From NCBI GenBank assembly GCA_903861125.1, contig CAIOTF010000054.1, forward strand, positions 62,001-126,000: a DNA stretch of 64,000 bases, given 5' to 3'. Within the stretch, counting starts at the first letter, position 1; each line of letters starts with the position of its first letter. This DNA is from an uncultured Ignavibacteriota bacterium (lineage in GTDB: Bacteria; Bacteroidota; Ignavibacteria; UBA10030; UBA8401). Positions 9,075 through 18,090 of the stretch are shown here, piece after piece. The translations under genes and the position numbers were made by a program. Below the pieces are notes generated by a model. It had not been told where the DNA came from. It ran no database searches and worked only from the letters and a program-made list of their open reading frames with translations.

Positions 9075-10085
9075 TTAGCCGATCAATGTGCCGACACGGC
9101 CAAAGCGGATCGTTTCGGGGTTGAACAGTGTAACGACAAGTTTTGTAACGATATCAAGAATCATATTGTGGCCGGAGAATGTCGTATAGATCCATTCCAT
9201 TCGCATCGTTTCGCCACGCATGGCAAGTTGTTCACGGTATTCATCCGTCAGTGTAACGGAAAAATAAACGAACATTGGCGTTCCCACAATATTTTCCCGC
9301 GGAATGAATCCCCAGAAACGGCTGTCTAAAGAATTATCGCGGTGGTCACCCATACCGAAAACATAATCTTTTTCGACAACGTATGTATCAGTCACTTTTC
9401 CATCAATAGCAACCGTACCATCGGAACGGAATTCCGGCGTATGTCCATCCCGTTTAATGAATGTTTCCCACATTCTGAAATTATCGGGGGTGATCTTCAT
9501 TGCCATCCCTTTTTTCGGAACAACAAGCGGTCCATAATTGTCTTCGTTGAACAGCGCTGTCGGCGGGAACGACCGGTCATCCTGATACGAAGGCGGAATG
9601 ATGCGAAGATTATCGAATTTCATGTTCTTTGGCACCGGTGCGGCCTGACCATTGATATAGACAACGCGGTTCCTTATCTGCAGCGTATCGCCGGAGACCG
9701 CCATGCATCGTTTCAGATAGAAAGTGAACGCTTCGGGCTTTACTTCGTCTCTCATTCCCGGAAACTCGAACACGATCACATCTCCCCGTTTCACGTCTCT
9801 GACTCCCGGAAGCGTTGTCCACGGAAGCCGTATATCGGTAAACATGATGTTGCGCGGAGTTGATGCTCCAAAAATAAATTTGTTGACCATCAGAAAGTCG
9901 CCGGTCAGCACTTCGTTCTCCATGGAACCGGTCGGCACAAGGAAGGATGCAATGATAAAATTATTGAGCAGAATAAATCCGCCGAAGACGATGACAAACT
10001 CCTTCACCTGAGCGATGATATTTTCTTTCCACGTCAGCGGTTTTTTCGGTTCTTCTTTATTGATCTCTTTTTCTTCTTTTGCCAT
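9075..10085 (-). CDS. lepB: Signal peptidase I (longer paralogue)
   Basis: A 336-residue signal peptidase I with a charged Lys/Glu-rich N-terminus, one membrane helix (FVIVFGGFILLNNFIIASF), the catalytic Ser in VPTGSM, the Lys in FYLKRCMAVSGD and the box GDHRDNSLDSRFWG. It is longer than the neighbouring paralogue because of an insertion in the middle and about 50 extra C-terminal residues that include a hydrophobic segment (LDIVTKLVVTLF). The ATG at 10085 has AGGA about five bases upstream, and is preferred to the TTG two codons earlier. It lies 56 bases after lepA. Confidence 0.9.
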   Translation of the reverse strand: MAKEEKEINKEEPKKPLTWKENIIAQVKEFVIVFGGFILLNNFIIASFLVPTGSMENEVLTGDFLMVNKFIFGASTPRNIMFTDIRLPWTTLPGVRDVKRGDVIVFEFPGMRDEVKPEAFTFYLKRCMAVSGDTLQIRNRVVYINGQAAPVPKNMKFDNLRIIPPSYQDDRSFPPTALFNEDNYGPLVVPKKGMAMKITPDNFRMWETFIKRDGHTPEFRSDGTVAIDGKVTDTYVVEKDYVFGMGDHRDNSLDSRFWGFIPRENIVGTPMFVYFSVTLTDEYREQLAMRGETMRMEWIYTTFSGHNMILDIVTKLVVTLFNPETIRFGRVGTLIG

Positions 10086-10141
10086 TGACAATCCTATGAA
10101 TATTTTTTTGTAAGTCTGCTCGGTATTCCCGGGGACTATTC

Positions 10142-11947
10142 CTAATCATCACCCATTTTCAATACGGCAAGAAATGCTTCTTGCGGAAGCTCTACTCGTC
10201 CCACCTGTTTCATCCGCTTCTTTCCTTCTTTTTGTTTTTCAAGAAGTTTGCGTTTACGGGAAATATCGCCGCCGTAACATTTGGCAAGCACGTTCTTCCG
10301 CATGGCGGAGATCGACGTCCGCGCGATGATCTTGCTGCCGATGGCCGCCTGAATGGCAACTTCAAACATTTGACGTTGGATAAGCTCTTTAAGTTTCACA
10401 CACAGTTTTTTCCCTATTTCAAAGGCTTTGTCGTGATGGACAATCGTTGAAAGAGCGTCAACCTGTTCTGTGTTCAGCAGAATATCGAGCTTCACGAGAT
10501 TGGATTCGCGGTAGTCCAGATACTCATAATCAAGCGAAGCGTAACCGCGCGTTAATGATTTCAGCTTATCATAAAAATCAAAAATGATCTCCGATAACGG
10601 AAATTCATACGTAAGATCGGCGCGTGTCGGATCGAGATACGACGTATCTTTCCAGATGCCGCGGCGGTCGGTTGCCAGTTTCATAATGTTGCCGATGTAT
10701 TCCGTCGGCGTAATTATCTGCGCTTTAATAAAAGGTTCTTCAACCCGTTCAATCTTTGTCGGATCGGGCATATCGGCCGGATTATCTACTACGATCATTT
10801 CGCCGCTGGTGAGGATCACGCGGAACTCCACGTTCGGAACCGTTGTGATAAGGGATTGATTGAACTCGCGTTCCAATCGCTCCTGAATGATCTCCATGTG
10901 AAGCAGTCCGAGAAATCCGCAGCGAAAGCCGAATCCCAATGCGCCGGATGATTCCGGAACGTAGATGAGGGACGAATCATTGAGAGCAAGTTTTTCCAGT
11001 GAATCGCGCAGTTCAGCAAACTCGTCGCTGTTCGTTGGATACAATCCGCTGAACACCATCGGCTTTACGACTTTGTAACCTGCAAGAGCTTCGGTTGAAC
11101 CGTGATATTGTGTGGTGATTGTATCGCCCACTTTTGTATCACGCACATTTTTCAATCCCGCAATAACGTACCCAACGTTACCGGCCGTCAGTTCTTTTGT
11201 GCGGCTTTTATTCATATAGAGAACGCCGCACTCTTCCACTTCCGCTGTGTTGCCGTTGTTGATAAATTTTATTTTTTCTTTTTCCTTCAGCACTCCGTCC
11301 ACAACGCGCACGTATGCAACCGCGCCGCGGTAAGCGTCGAACTTCGAATCGAAGATCAGCGCGCGCAGCGGTTTTTCCGGATCACCTTTCGGCGCGGGAA
11401 TTCTGTTCACCACCGCTTCAAGGATATCCTCAATTCCGATCCCTGCTTTTGCGCTTGCGCGGATAATATCTTTATCTTCGCATCCCATCAGTCCGATAAC
11501 TTCATCTCTTACGGTATCCATCATCGTTGCGGCCGATGGAAGATCGATCTTATTCATGACGGGAATAATTTCCAGACCGGAATCGATCGCCAGATATAAA
11601 TTGCTGATCGTCTGCGCTTCCACTCCCTGTGATGCGTCAACCACCAGAATTGCTCCTTCGCATGCAGCTAACGAGCGTGAAACTTCATATGTAAAGTCAA
11701 CGTGACCGGGGGTATCAATTAGATTGAGCGTGAAGGTTTCGCCGCTTTTTGCCTTGTATTCCATCTGAATGGCGTGCAGCTTGATGGTGATACCGCGTTC
11801 CTGCTCAAGATCCATATCATCAAGAACCTGATTTGTCGTCAGATCCCTTTTTGTAATGCGTCCTGTAAATTCGAGTAAACGGTCGGCCAGCGTGGATTTG
11901 CCGTGGTCAATATGGGCTATAATGCAGAAATTTCGAATATTATTCAT
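10142..11947 (-). CDS. lepA: Elongation factor 4 (LepA), ribosome back-translocase GTPase
   Basis: A 601-residue translational GTPase. The G1 loop AHIDHGKST is near residue 10, G3 is DTPGHVDF, and G4 is MNKIDLP. The C-terminal LepA-specific domain ends with the conserved [24 protein letters not shown] region. The start at 11947 gives [16 protein letters not shown], matching the usual N-terminus and the family length of about 600; the open frame continues 31 codons upstream without support. It heads the run with two signal peptidases and hemW, a lepA-lepB linkage known in many bacteria. Confidence 0.95.
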   Translation of the reverse strand: MNNIRNFCIIAHIDHGKSTLADRLLEFTGRITKRDLTTNQVLDDMDLEQERGITIKLHAIQMEYKAKSGETFTLNLIDTPGHVDFTYEVSRSLAACEGAILVVDASQGVEAQTISNLYLAIDSGLEIIPVMNKIDLPSAATMMDTVRDEVIGLMGCEDKDIIRASAKAGIGIEDILEAVVNRIPAPKGDPEKPLRALIFDSKFDAYRGAVAYVRVVDGVLKEKEKIKFINNGNTAEVEECGVLYMNKSRTKELTAGNVGYVIAGLKNVRDTKVGDTITTQYHGSTEALAGYKVVKPMVFSGLYPTNSDEFAELRDSLEKLALNDSSLIYVPESSGALGFGFRCGFLGLLHMEIIQERLEREFNQSLITTVPNVEFRVILTSGEMIVVDNPADMPDPTKIERVEEPFIKAQIITPTEYIGNIMKLATDRRGIWKDTSYLDPTRADLTYEFPLSEIIFDFYDKLKSLTRGYASLDYEYLDYRESNLVKLDILLNTEQVDALSTIVHHDKAFEIGKKLCVKLKELIQRQMFEVAIQAAIGSKIIARTSISAMRKNVLAKCYGGDISRKRKLLEKQKEGKKRMKQVGRVELPQEAFLAVLKMGDD

Positions 11948-12070
11948 TTTTCTATGGAAATCCGTGGTAATCGTTGAGTGTATGTTTCGTTTAATAGTTG
12001 AGAATTCCGATGACGGTATCTCATCTACGTATATACTCAACTGCTTTTTACCTGCTCTCTAAACAAAAAT

Positions 12071-12138
12071 CCCTGCCGAAATGCCTGCCTACCCTTCGAA
12101 AATCCTTTAGGGCTATCAGGCAGGCTACATAGGCAGGG
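12071..12138. repeat. REP-like imperfect palindrome in the lepA/M1 intergenic gap
   Basis: In the 363-base gap between divergent genes lies a 68-base element with nested inverted repeats. The outer arms are CCCTGCC (12071-12077) and GGCAGGG (12132-12138). The inner arms are GCCTGCCT and AGGCAGGC. The loop carries short complementary CCC and GGG runs. The form resembles dispersed palindromic repeats (REP or MITE-like). No second copy was spotted in this window, so dispersion is not shown. The rest of the gap shows only AT-rich sequence that presumably holds both promoters. Confidence 0.5.
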
Positions 12139-12310
12139 TTTCTGAATGTAAAATACTAATAATAGAAAGGAATCGCAAGGAAGGAGTTTTGAAGAAAATC
12201 TGCAACAAAGTCCGGTTTTATCGTATCCATATACTCCGTATATTCATTCGCTGAAAAACCATATTCGGAAACTTACTAACTGATTACTATATCTCTCTAT
12301 CGTTAAAACT

Positions 12311-15300
12311 ATGAAACCATCAACCGCTTTTCTTCTTTGCTGCATAACATTATTCACCCTGATGCTGCCTGCCCAGGAAATTACCCGGCTTCCGAACGGA
12401 AAACCTTCTGCTGCATACTGGCAGCAGCGAACCGATTACAGCATCAAGGCGACTTTGAATGCTGAAAAAAAGCTTCTTACCGGAACGGGAACGGTCACCT
12501 ACTATAATAACTCCCCCGATACACTGAAAACGATCGTCTGGCATTTGTACCAGAATGTCTTCCGGAAAGATTCTTCACCGCGAAAAAATGATGAGGCTTC
12601 CACGCGTGCGTTCAGCGTCACAAAAGGAATCGAGATCGAAGCGGTAACGATCAACGGATCGAAAAGCGATCCACGAATCGATGAAACGATTATGGAAACA
12701 CCGCTGTCAGTTCCGCTCCCTCCAAAAACTTCCGCAACCATCTCGGTGTCGTGGAATTATGAGATCCCTAAAGATCCGGGACTGCGTACCGGCAGCGAAG
12801 GGAAGGATTTCGGAATATGCCAATGGTATCCTCAAATTGCAGTATATGATGACATTCGCGGCTGGGACCGGACGCAATATCTCGGAATAGCGGAATTTTA
12901 TACTGAGTACGGAAACTGGAGCGTAGAACTGACCGTTCCGAAAAACTATATCCTTGCTTCAACAGGCACTCTTTTAAATCCGAATGATGTTCTTACACCC
13001 TCTCAGCTTAATCGATTCAATTCCATAACAAAGGATTCTACCGCCCGCATCATCCTTCCCGGCGAAATCGATTCAACGAGCGGCATGATCAGCAAAGACT
13101 CCCTCGTATGGAAGTTTTCCGCGGAGAATGTCCGCGATTTTGCGTGGGCGGCTTCACCGAATTATGTTTGGGACGGAACAGTAACGAATGACGGTGTGCG
13201 CATCTATGCATTCTATCACCCAAAAGAGTTCCGCGCTTCGGTTCCGCTGCTGATGAGCGACGCAACCAATTGGGACGATGGGGCGCAGATGGCGAAACAA
13301 TCCATCGAACATTTTTCGAAAAACTTCGGGAAATATGTTTATCCTCAGGCGACCGTTGTCTCAGGTCCTGTTTCGGGAATGGAGTATCCAATGATGATCT
13401 TTGCGGAATCGGGCGACGCAATATCAAACCTGCTGTATTATACCATTGCACACGAACTCGGACACGAATGGTATCCGATGATGATCGGGAACAACGAGAC
13501 AAATTATCCGTTTATGGATGAAGGATTCAACACATACATTACCGCAACGGCCGCAGAAAACAGGTACGGCAATAACGGAATGCTGAATAAGGATTTTCTA
13601 AAGGAATACTCCTGGATGAATCTGCCGGAAACAAATGTGCGGCTGTTCGAACAACGCATGTATCTGATGTCGGCACGCGCAAATAACGAGGCCACGGTAA
13701 TGGCGCATCCTTATGAAATTCCTTCGTCACAGTACGGCGTGATGGCATATCAAAAGCCGGCATCAGTATTGGTGATGCTGGAAGATATGCTGGGAAAAGA
13801 GACTTTCTCCAAAGGCATGAACGAATATTATTCCCGCTGGATATTCAAACATCCGTATCCCAACGATTTCTTCAATACCATGGAAAATGCTGCCGGACGC
13901 GATCTTGACTGGTTCTGGAATCAGTGGTTCGACCAGACTTGGAAGCTCGACATGGCTGTCGGTGATGTGAACAATGCAGAACATAACGGAATCTGGAAAT
14001 CAACGATCGTGCTGCTTAATGAAGAACAGGCGGTAATGCCGGCAACGCTGCGTCTAACGCTCGACGACGGAACAACACGTGATATCCGGTTTTCCGAGAA
14101 AGTATGGGCCAAAGGAAGCCGCGCTGAAATCGTTGTTGATTCGCTCCCTGCGAAAGTGAAAAATGTTGTGATCGATCCGGATATGAAACTTTCCGAAGCT
14201 GATCGATTAAATAATTCGTGGTCTATGCCTCCCGTTGTATTCGACTACGGATTCAATATCGTTAATACACTCACCTATCCGCTCGATGCATACCGGATCA
14301 ATGCGGGTCCCGCCCTCGGTTTCAATCTTCGCGACGGTTTTGAACTCGGCACATCCATCAATGGAAGTTATATGGTAAGCGATCACAACATTACTCTCAA
14401 CGCAAAATATGGAACTCGCAGCAATGTTCCCGACTACGAACTTTTTTATTCAACACCCCTCAGAATGTGGGATCCAATGATGATTTTGTCCGGGCGGTTC
14501 TTCCGTTTGGACGGATTCAACGGTTGGCAATGGACGATTGAGAAAACATTCAATCATCAAAAAAATCTTGCACGCAGTTACCGCCGTTCATTCGCCTTCA
14601 GCACGAGCATCATTTCCATCAGTGTGAACGATGCGCGGTATCTCGGCAACCGTGCGGAGTGGAACACAACAGGACATCTTGATGCCGGTTTCATCAGTTT
14701 AAAATATTTTGAAAATTATTCCTGGGGAAGATTCTTTCTGCGGCTGGAGGATGAGTTCGGCACGCCGACGTCGTCGTTCAGTTATTCAAAACTGACAAGC
14801 GAGGCAAAGTTCGATCATCCGTTTTTCCTGGGCATGAAGGTCAACTGGAGAATGTTCTTCGGAAATTCAGCCGGAACGGTTCCTGCTCAAACAGCTCATT
14901 CGCTGACACAAGCAACGCCGCTGGAGAGGTTTGACAGTTGGTTCTTCCGCACGCCGGTTGTCGGACAATCGCTTCGCGACAACTTCGCGAAATCGGGAGG
15001 CGGAAATCTTTTTTTGCAGCACGATACCACAGCAATGAATGTTGCCGCGCTGAATGTTGCGGTATCGAGCGGACCGTTTGTTCTGTTCGCCGATGCGGGA
15101 ACATTGTGGGATACGACGACAACACGGTTCAAACAATTCTATTATGATGCCGGAGCGGGTTTGCAGCTGAATATCGGGAACATTGGCATTGCTAATTTCA
15201 GCTCCGGTCCGATCGGACTTGGAATTTATTTTCCGATCTATCTTAAGGATCCCACGCGGCCGGCTGATAAAGAAATAGATTACCGCTGGAGGGTTGTCGT

Positions 15301-15316
15301 CGGAGTACGGTTGTAG
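12311..15316 (+). CDS. M1 metallopeptidase fused to an outer-membrane beta-barrel
   Basis: A 1001-residue exported protein. After a signal peptide (ending near LPAQE) comes an M1 gluzincin domain: an N-terminal beta-sandwich, the exopeptidase-type GMEYP motif, and the zinc site H381-E-L-G-H385 with the third ligand Glu404, the exact HExxH-x18-E spacing. Residues from about 640 on are a series of alternating amphipathic strands ending in YRWRVVVGVRL, like an outer-membrane barrel of the surface-antigen type. The enzyme would thus be anchored in the outer membrane, with the peptidase domain either periplasmic or outside. A terminator follows at 15344. The peptidase call is firm; the barrel call is from strand patterns only. 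Confidence 0.85.
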   Translation: MKPSTAFLLCCITLFTLMLPAQEITRLPNGKPSAAYWQQRTDYSIKATLNAEKKLLTGTGTVTYYNNSPDTLKTIVWHLYQNVFRKDSSPRKNDEASTRAFSVTKGIEIEAVTINGSKSDPRIDETIMETPLSVPLPPKTSATISVSWNYEIPKDPGLRTGSEGKDFGICQWYPQIAVYDDIRGWDRTQYLGIAEFYTEYGNWSVELTVPKNYILASTGTLLNPNDVLTPSQLNRFNSITKDSTARIILPGEIDSTSGMISKDSLVWKFSAENVRDFAWAASPNYVWDGTVTNDGVRIYAFYHPKEFRASVPLLMSDATNWDDGAQMAKQSIEHFSKNFGKYVYPQATVVSGPVSGMEYPMMIFAESGDAISNLLYYTIAHELGHEWYPMMIGNNETNYPFMDEGFNTYITATAAENRYGNNGMLNKDFLKEYSWMNLPETNVRLFEQRMYLMSARANNEATVMAHPYEIPSSQYGVMAYQKPASVLVMLEDMLGKETFSKGMNEYYSRWIFKHPYPNDFFNTMENAAGRDLDWFWNQWFDQTWKLDMAVGDVNNAEHNGIWKSTIVLLNEEQAVMPATLRLTLDDGTTRDIRFSEKVWAKGSRAEIVVDSLPAKVKNVVIDPDMKLSEADRLNNSWSMPPVVFDYGFNIVNTLTYPLDAYRINAGPALGFNLRDGFELGTSINGSYMVSDHNITLNAKYGTRSNVPDYELFYSTPLRMWDPMMILSGRFFRLDGFNGWQWTIEKTFNHQKNLARSYRRSFAFSTSIISISVNDARYLGNRAEWNTTGHLDAGFISLKYFENYSWGRFFLRLEDEFGTPTSSFSYSKLTSEAKFDHPFFLGMKVNWRMFFGNSAGTVPAQTAHSLTQATPLERFDSWFFRTPVVGQSLRDNFAKSGGGNLFLQHDTTAMNVAALNVAVSSGPFVLFADAGTLWDTTTTRFKQFYYDAGAGLQLNIGNIGIANFSSGPIGLGIYFPIYLKDPTRPADKEIDYRWRVVVGVRL

Positions 15317-15343
15317 CTTTCCATAATATATTCGGCAGTTCCG

Positions 15344-15369
15344 GAACCCCGAAGAACAATTCGGGGTTC
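15344..15369 (+). terminator. Rho-independent terminator after the M1 peptidase gene
   Basis: A ten-base-pair perfect stem GAACCCCGAA / TTCGGGGTTC with a six-base loop is followed by TTTATTTTAT. It lies 28 bases after the stop codon of the M1 peptidase gene and clearly separates it from the sigma-factor unit that begins at 15477. Confidence 0.85.
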
Positions 15370-15476
15370 TTTATTTTATCTGTGGATACATCTGCGTACA
15401 CTGTATCGTCTGAACCGTCTTTTGCGGAATCAATAAAATCATTTACAATATCTTTCTTCCATTATCGTCTGTTACT

Positions 15477-16088
15477 GTGAGTATAACTGATAACAATACG
15501 GAACATTCAGTGGTCAATGCGATCGCATTAGAAAAACAGCCTCACGCCCACATCGCAGCGGAACAGACATTCCGGACGGAACGAAAACGCCTGTTCGATT
15601 TCATCCGCCGGCGCGTGCGGACAAACGAGGATGCGGAAGATATCATGGAGGATGTCTTCTATCAACTGCTCTCCAGTTACAGTGTTACGGAACCGATCGA
15701 GAAAATGACATCGTGGCTTTTCACTGTTGCCCGAAACAAAGTGATCGATTGGTACAGAAAGAAGCGTCCCGAATCGTTGCCGCGCGACAATGATGATCCA
15801 TCGCTTCCGTTGAACCTGGAAGACATTCTGTACGACCCAACACAAAATCCCGATCAGGTCTATGCACGTTCTCTCGTCTGGACGGAACTTGCCGAAGCTC
15901 TGGACGAACTGCCGGAAGAACAGAAACAGGTCTTTGTGATGCACGAACTGGAAGGTAAAAGTTTTAAGGAGATCGCCGATATCACCGGTGAACCTCAGAA
16001 CACGCTTCTTTCAAGAAAACGATATGCCGTGCTTTACCTGCGTGAACAGCTGCAGGAGTTATATGATGAATTCGATTTTCATGCTTAA
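15477..16088 (+). CDS. ECF RNA polymerase sigma factor
   Basis: A 203-residue sigma-70 family protein of the extracytoplasmic function type. Region 2 is around residues 35-105 (FDFIRRRVRTNEDAEDIMEDVFYQLL, SWLFTVARNKVIDWYRKKR) and region 4 around 140-195 (LPEEQKQVFVMHELEGKSFKEIADITGEPQNTLLSRK). The first codon is GTG at 15477; no better ATG gives the whole region 2. No zinc anti-sigma gene is adjacent. Instead the next gene, 27 bases on, encodes a small membrane protein that may act as its sensor or target. The regulon is unknown. Confidence 0.85.
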   Translation: MSITDNNTEHSVVNAIALEKQPHAHIAAEQTFRTERKRLFDFIRRRVRTNEDAEDIMEDVFYQLLSSYSVTEPIEKMTSWLFTVARNKVIDWYRKKRPESLPRDNDDPSLPLNLEDILYDPTQNPDQVYARSLVWTELAEALDELPEEQKQVFVMHELEGKSFKEIADITGEPQNTLLSRKRYAVLYLREQLQELYDEFDFHA

Positions 16089-16115
16089 AAAAAATTACTT
16101 TAAGGAGATATAACA

Positions 16116-16460
16116 ATGAAATACTGGTGGATAGGAAAAGCTGCAAAATTTATTCTCTTCGTTACCGCAATGATCGCATTGTTCGGATTTGCCGTGATGC
16201 AGTTATGGAACTGGTTGATCCCGGAGATTTTTCACGGACCAGCCGTCACCTATTGGCAGGCGATGGGTCTGCTGCTGCTCTCACACATTCTCGTGCGCGG
16301 ATGGCACGGACACAGCGGAATGGGTTGGAAATCTCACCGGTGGAAACACCGCATGGAAGAAAAACTTGCCGCCATGACTCCCGAAGAACGGGACCAGTTC
16401 AAAACTGAATGGAAACGCCGATGCGGACATTATCCCGGCGAAGAAAAAAAAGAATCGTAA
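16116..16460 (+). CDS. Small membrane protein paired with the ECF sigma factor
   Basis: A 114-residue protein with two membrane segments (about residues 9-32 and 45-62) and a cytoplasmic or periplasmic tail rich in His, Trp and Lys (GWHGHSGMGWKSHRWKHRM) and ending in a charged MTPEERDQFKTEWKRR helix. A near-perfect AAGGAGATATA ribosome site precedes the ATG. It is the only gene behind the ECF sigma factor, so it may be an unusual anti-sigma or a target. The His-rich stretch could bind a metal. I do not recognise a named family. Confidence 0.65.
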   Translation: MKYWWIGKAAKFILFVTAMIALFGFAVMQLWNWLIPEIFHGPAVTYWQAMGLLLLSHILVRGWHGHSGMGWKSHRWKHRMEEKLAAMTPEERDQFKTEWKRRCGHYPGEEKKES

Positions 16461-16469
16461 TACATGCGC

Positions 16470-16500
16470 CGTCATGCTGAACCAAATTCGGCATGATGGT
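16470..16500 (+). terminator. Possible hairpin after the small membrane protein gene
   Basis: An imperfect stem, TCATGC...GCATGA flanked by GAA/TTC pairs and wobbles, lies ten bases after the stop codon of the sigma-partner gene. There is no clear T run, so termination is uncertain. It may instead mark a processing point before the reductase gene at 16554. Confidence 0.4.
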
Positions 16501-16553
16501 GTTGTATCATTAACAGATTTTATTCACAACAATTTCAATCATTGGGGGGAAAA

Positions 16554-17240
16554 ATGAATATCGGAATACTCGGTACCGGCGGCGTTGCCCGCGCAATTGC
16601 TGCAAAACTTGTTTCGCTCGGACACTCTGTGATGCTTGGAACACGTAATGTGGAAGAAACAAAGAGCAGATCAACGGGAGACACTATGGGGAATGTCTCT
16701 TTTCGGGAATGGTCACAAAAGAATAGTGCCGTTACAGTCGGTACGTTTTCCGATGCGGCAGCGTTCGGAACAATGCTCGTTAATGCAACCACGGGCAGCG
16801 GATCACTTCCCGCTCTGGCTGCGGCCGGAGAAAATAATCTTAATGGAAAGATCCTCGTCGATATTTCCAATCCGCTCGATTTTTCTAAAGGATTTCCCCC
16901 ATCGCTGACCGTTTCCAATACCGATTCGCTCGGAGAACAGATCCAGCGGACATATCCGAAATTGAATGTAGTGAAAGCGTTTAACACTCTTTCCAGTCCG
17001 CTGATGGTGAATCCATCGCTCGTGAATAACGGCGATCATACGCTGCCCATATGCGGCAATGATGCCGAAGCGAAGAAAAAAGTTGTTTCCCTTTTAAACA
17101 CCTTCGGATGGAAGAACGAAAATATTCTTGATCTCGGCGACATCACCAACGCCCGCGGAACCGAAGCATTCCTTTTGCTGTGGATACGTATGTTCGGCGC
17201 ATTCCAAACACCGATGTTCCAAATGAAAATTGTAAAGTAA
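16554..17240 (+). CDS. NADP-binding reductase of the F420-dependent NADP oxidoreductase type
   Basis: A 228-residue Rossmann protein starting MNIGILGTGGVARAI, the dinucleotide-binding loop, with the basic residues of TRNVEE that prefer NADP. It resembles the NPD/F420-NADP reductase-like group often labelled NAD(P)-binding domain protein. A conserved DISNPLDF string and VVKAFNTL follow as expected for this group. The ATG at 16554 has a GGGGGA ribosome site. Its stop overlaps the next start as TAATG, so it is coupled to the SDR gene. No evidence for F420 synthesis is seen here, so the substrate is open. Confidence 0.75.
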   Translation: MNIGILGTGGVARAIAAKLVSLGHSVMLGTRNVEETKSRSTGDTMGNVSFREWSQKNSAVTVGTFSDAAAFGTMLVNATTGSGSLPALAAAGENNLNGKILVDISNPLDFSKGFPPSLTVSNTDSLGEQIQRTYPKLNVVKAFNTLSSPLMVNPSLVNNGDHTLPICGNDAEAKKKVVSLLNTFGWKNENILDLGDITNARGTEAFLLLWIRMFGAFQTPMFQMKIVK

Positions 17241-18079
17241 TGAACGGAAAAATCTGCCTTATCACCGGTGCAACCGGAGGGATCGGAAAAGAGACTGCGC
17301 TCGGACTCGCACAACAGGGAGCAACGGTCGTCATCGTCGGACGGGACGAAGCAAAGACCACTTCTGTGGTTGAAGAGATCAAACGCGCGTCAAACAATCC
17401 CGGAATCCATTATCTCATCGGTGATCTTTCATCCCAACAGGATGTGCGCGCCGTTGCGCGGCAATTCAAAGAACGGTTCACGCGGCTTGATGTGCTGGTA
17501 AACAATGCCGGCGGAGTTTTTTCCGGACGGCGAACAACCGTTGACGGAATTGAATATACTTTCGCGCTGAATCATCTTGCATATTTTCTGCTGACGAATG
17601 AATTGATCGATCTTCTGAAACAAAGCACCCCTTCCCGTATCATCAATCTTTCATCGGAAGCTCAGCGGGGAGCAAGGCTCAATTGGAACAATCTGCAAGG
17701 CGAGAAGCACTACAATTCGTTTGGACAGTACTGCTTCACAAAACTGGCAAACATTATGTTCACGTATGAGCTGGACCGGCGGCTGCGCGGAAGCAATGTA
17801 ACCGTTAATGCCGTTCATCCGGGTGTTGTGTCATCCGGTTTCGGCACCACGCTCGGACGCCGCATGCAGATCTTGTATTCCTATATTCGTCCCTTCATGC
17901 GATCCTCGAAAAAAGGTGCGGAGACGGTGATCTTTCTTGCCTCGTCCCGCGAAACGGCAGGGATCAGCGGAAAATATTATTTTGATAAAAGACAGATCCG
18001 GTCTCAACAGGTAACATATGATGAATCTGCTGCGAAAAAACTTTGGCGGATCAGCGAACAACTTGTCGGGCAGGAGTAA
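17240..18079 (+). CDS. Short-chain dehydrogenase/reductase
   Basis: A 279-residue SDR enzyme. The cofactor loop is TGATGGIG near residue 9, the structural motif is NNAGG, and the active site has the Ser of NLSSEAQ and the YCFTK (YxxxK) pair. The arrangement resembles the retinol dehydrogenase-like SDRs (RDH/WWOX type) of bacteria. Its ATG overlaps the stop of the preceding reductase gene, which implies a two-step or linked redox job. The substrate is not evident. Confidence 0.85.
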   Translation: MNGKICLITGATGGIGKETALGLAQQGATVVIVGRDEAKTTSVVEEIKRASNNPGIHYLIGDLSSQQDVRAVARQFKERFTRLDVLVNNAGGVFSGRRTTVDGIEYTFALNHLAYFLLTNELIDLLKQSTPSRIINLSSEAQRGARLNWNNLQGEKHYNSFGQYCFTKLANIMFTYELDRRLRGSNVTVNAVHPGVVSSGFGTTLGRRMQILYSYIRPFMRSSKKGAETVIFLASSRETAGISGKYYFDKRQIRSQQVTYDESAAKKLWRISEQLVGQE

Positions 18080-18090
18080 TTTTAATTTCT

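Noticed and set aside
14841-15136. Several overlapping long open frames opposite the M1 gene
   Set aside because: They are antisense shadows without ribosome sites, and the sense frame has strong motifs.
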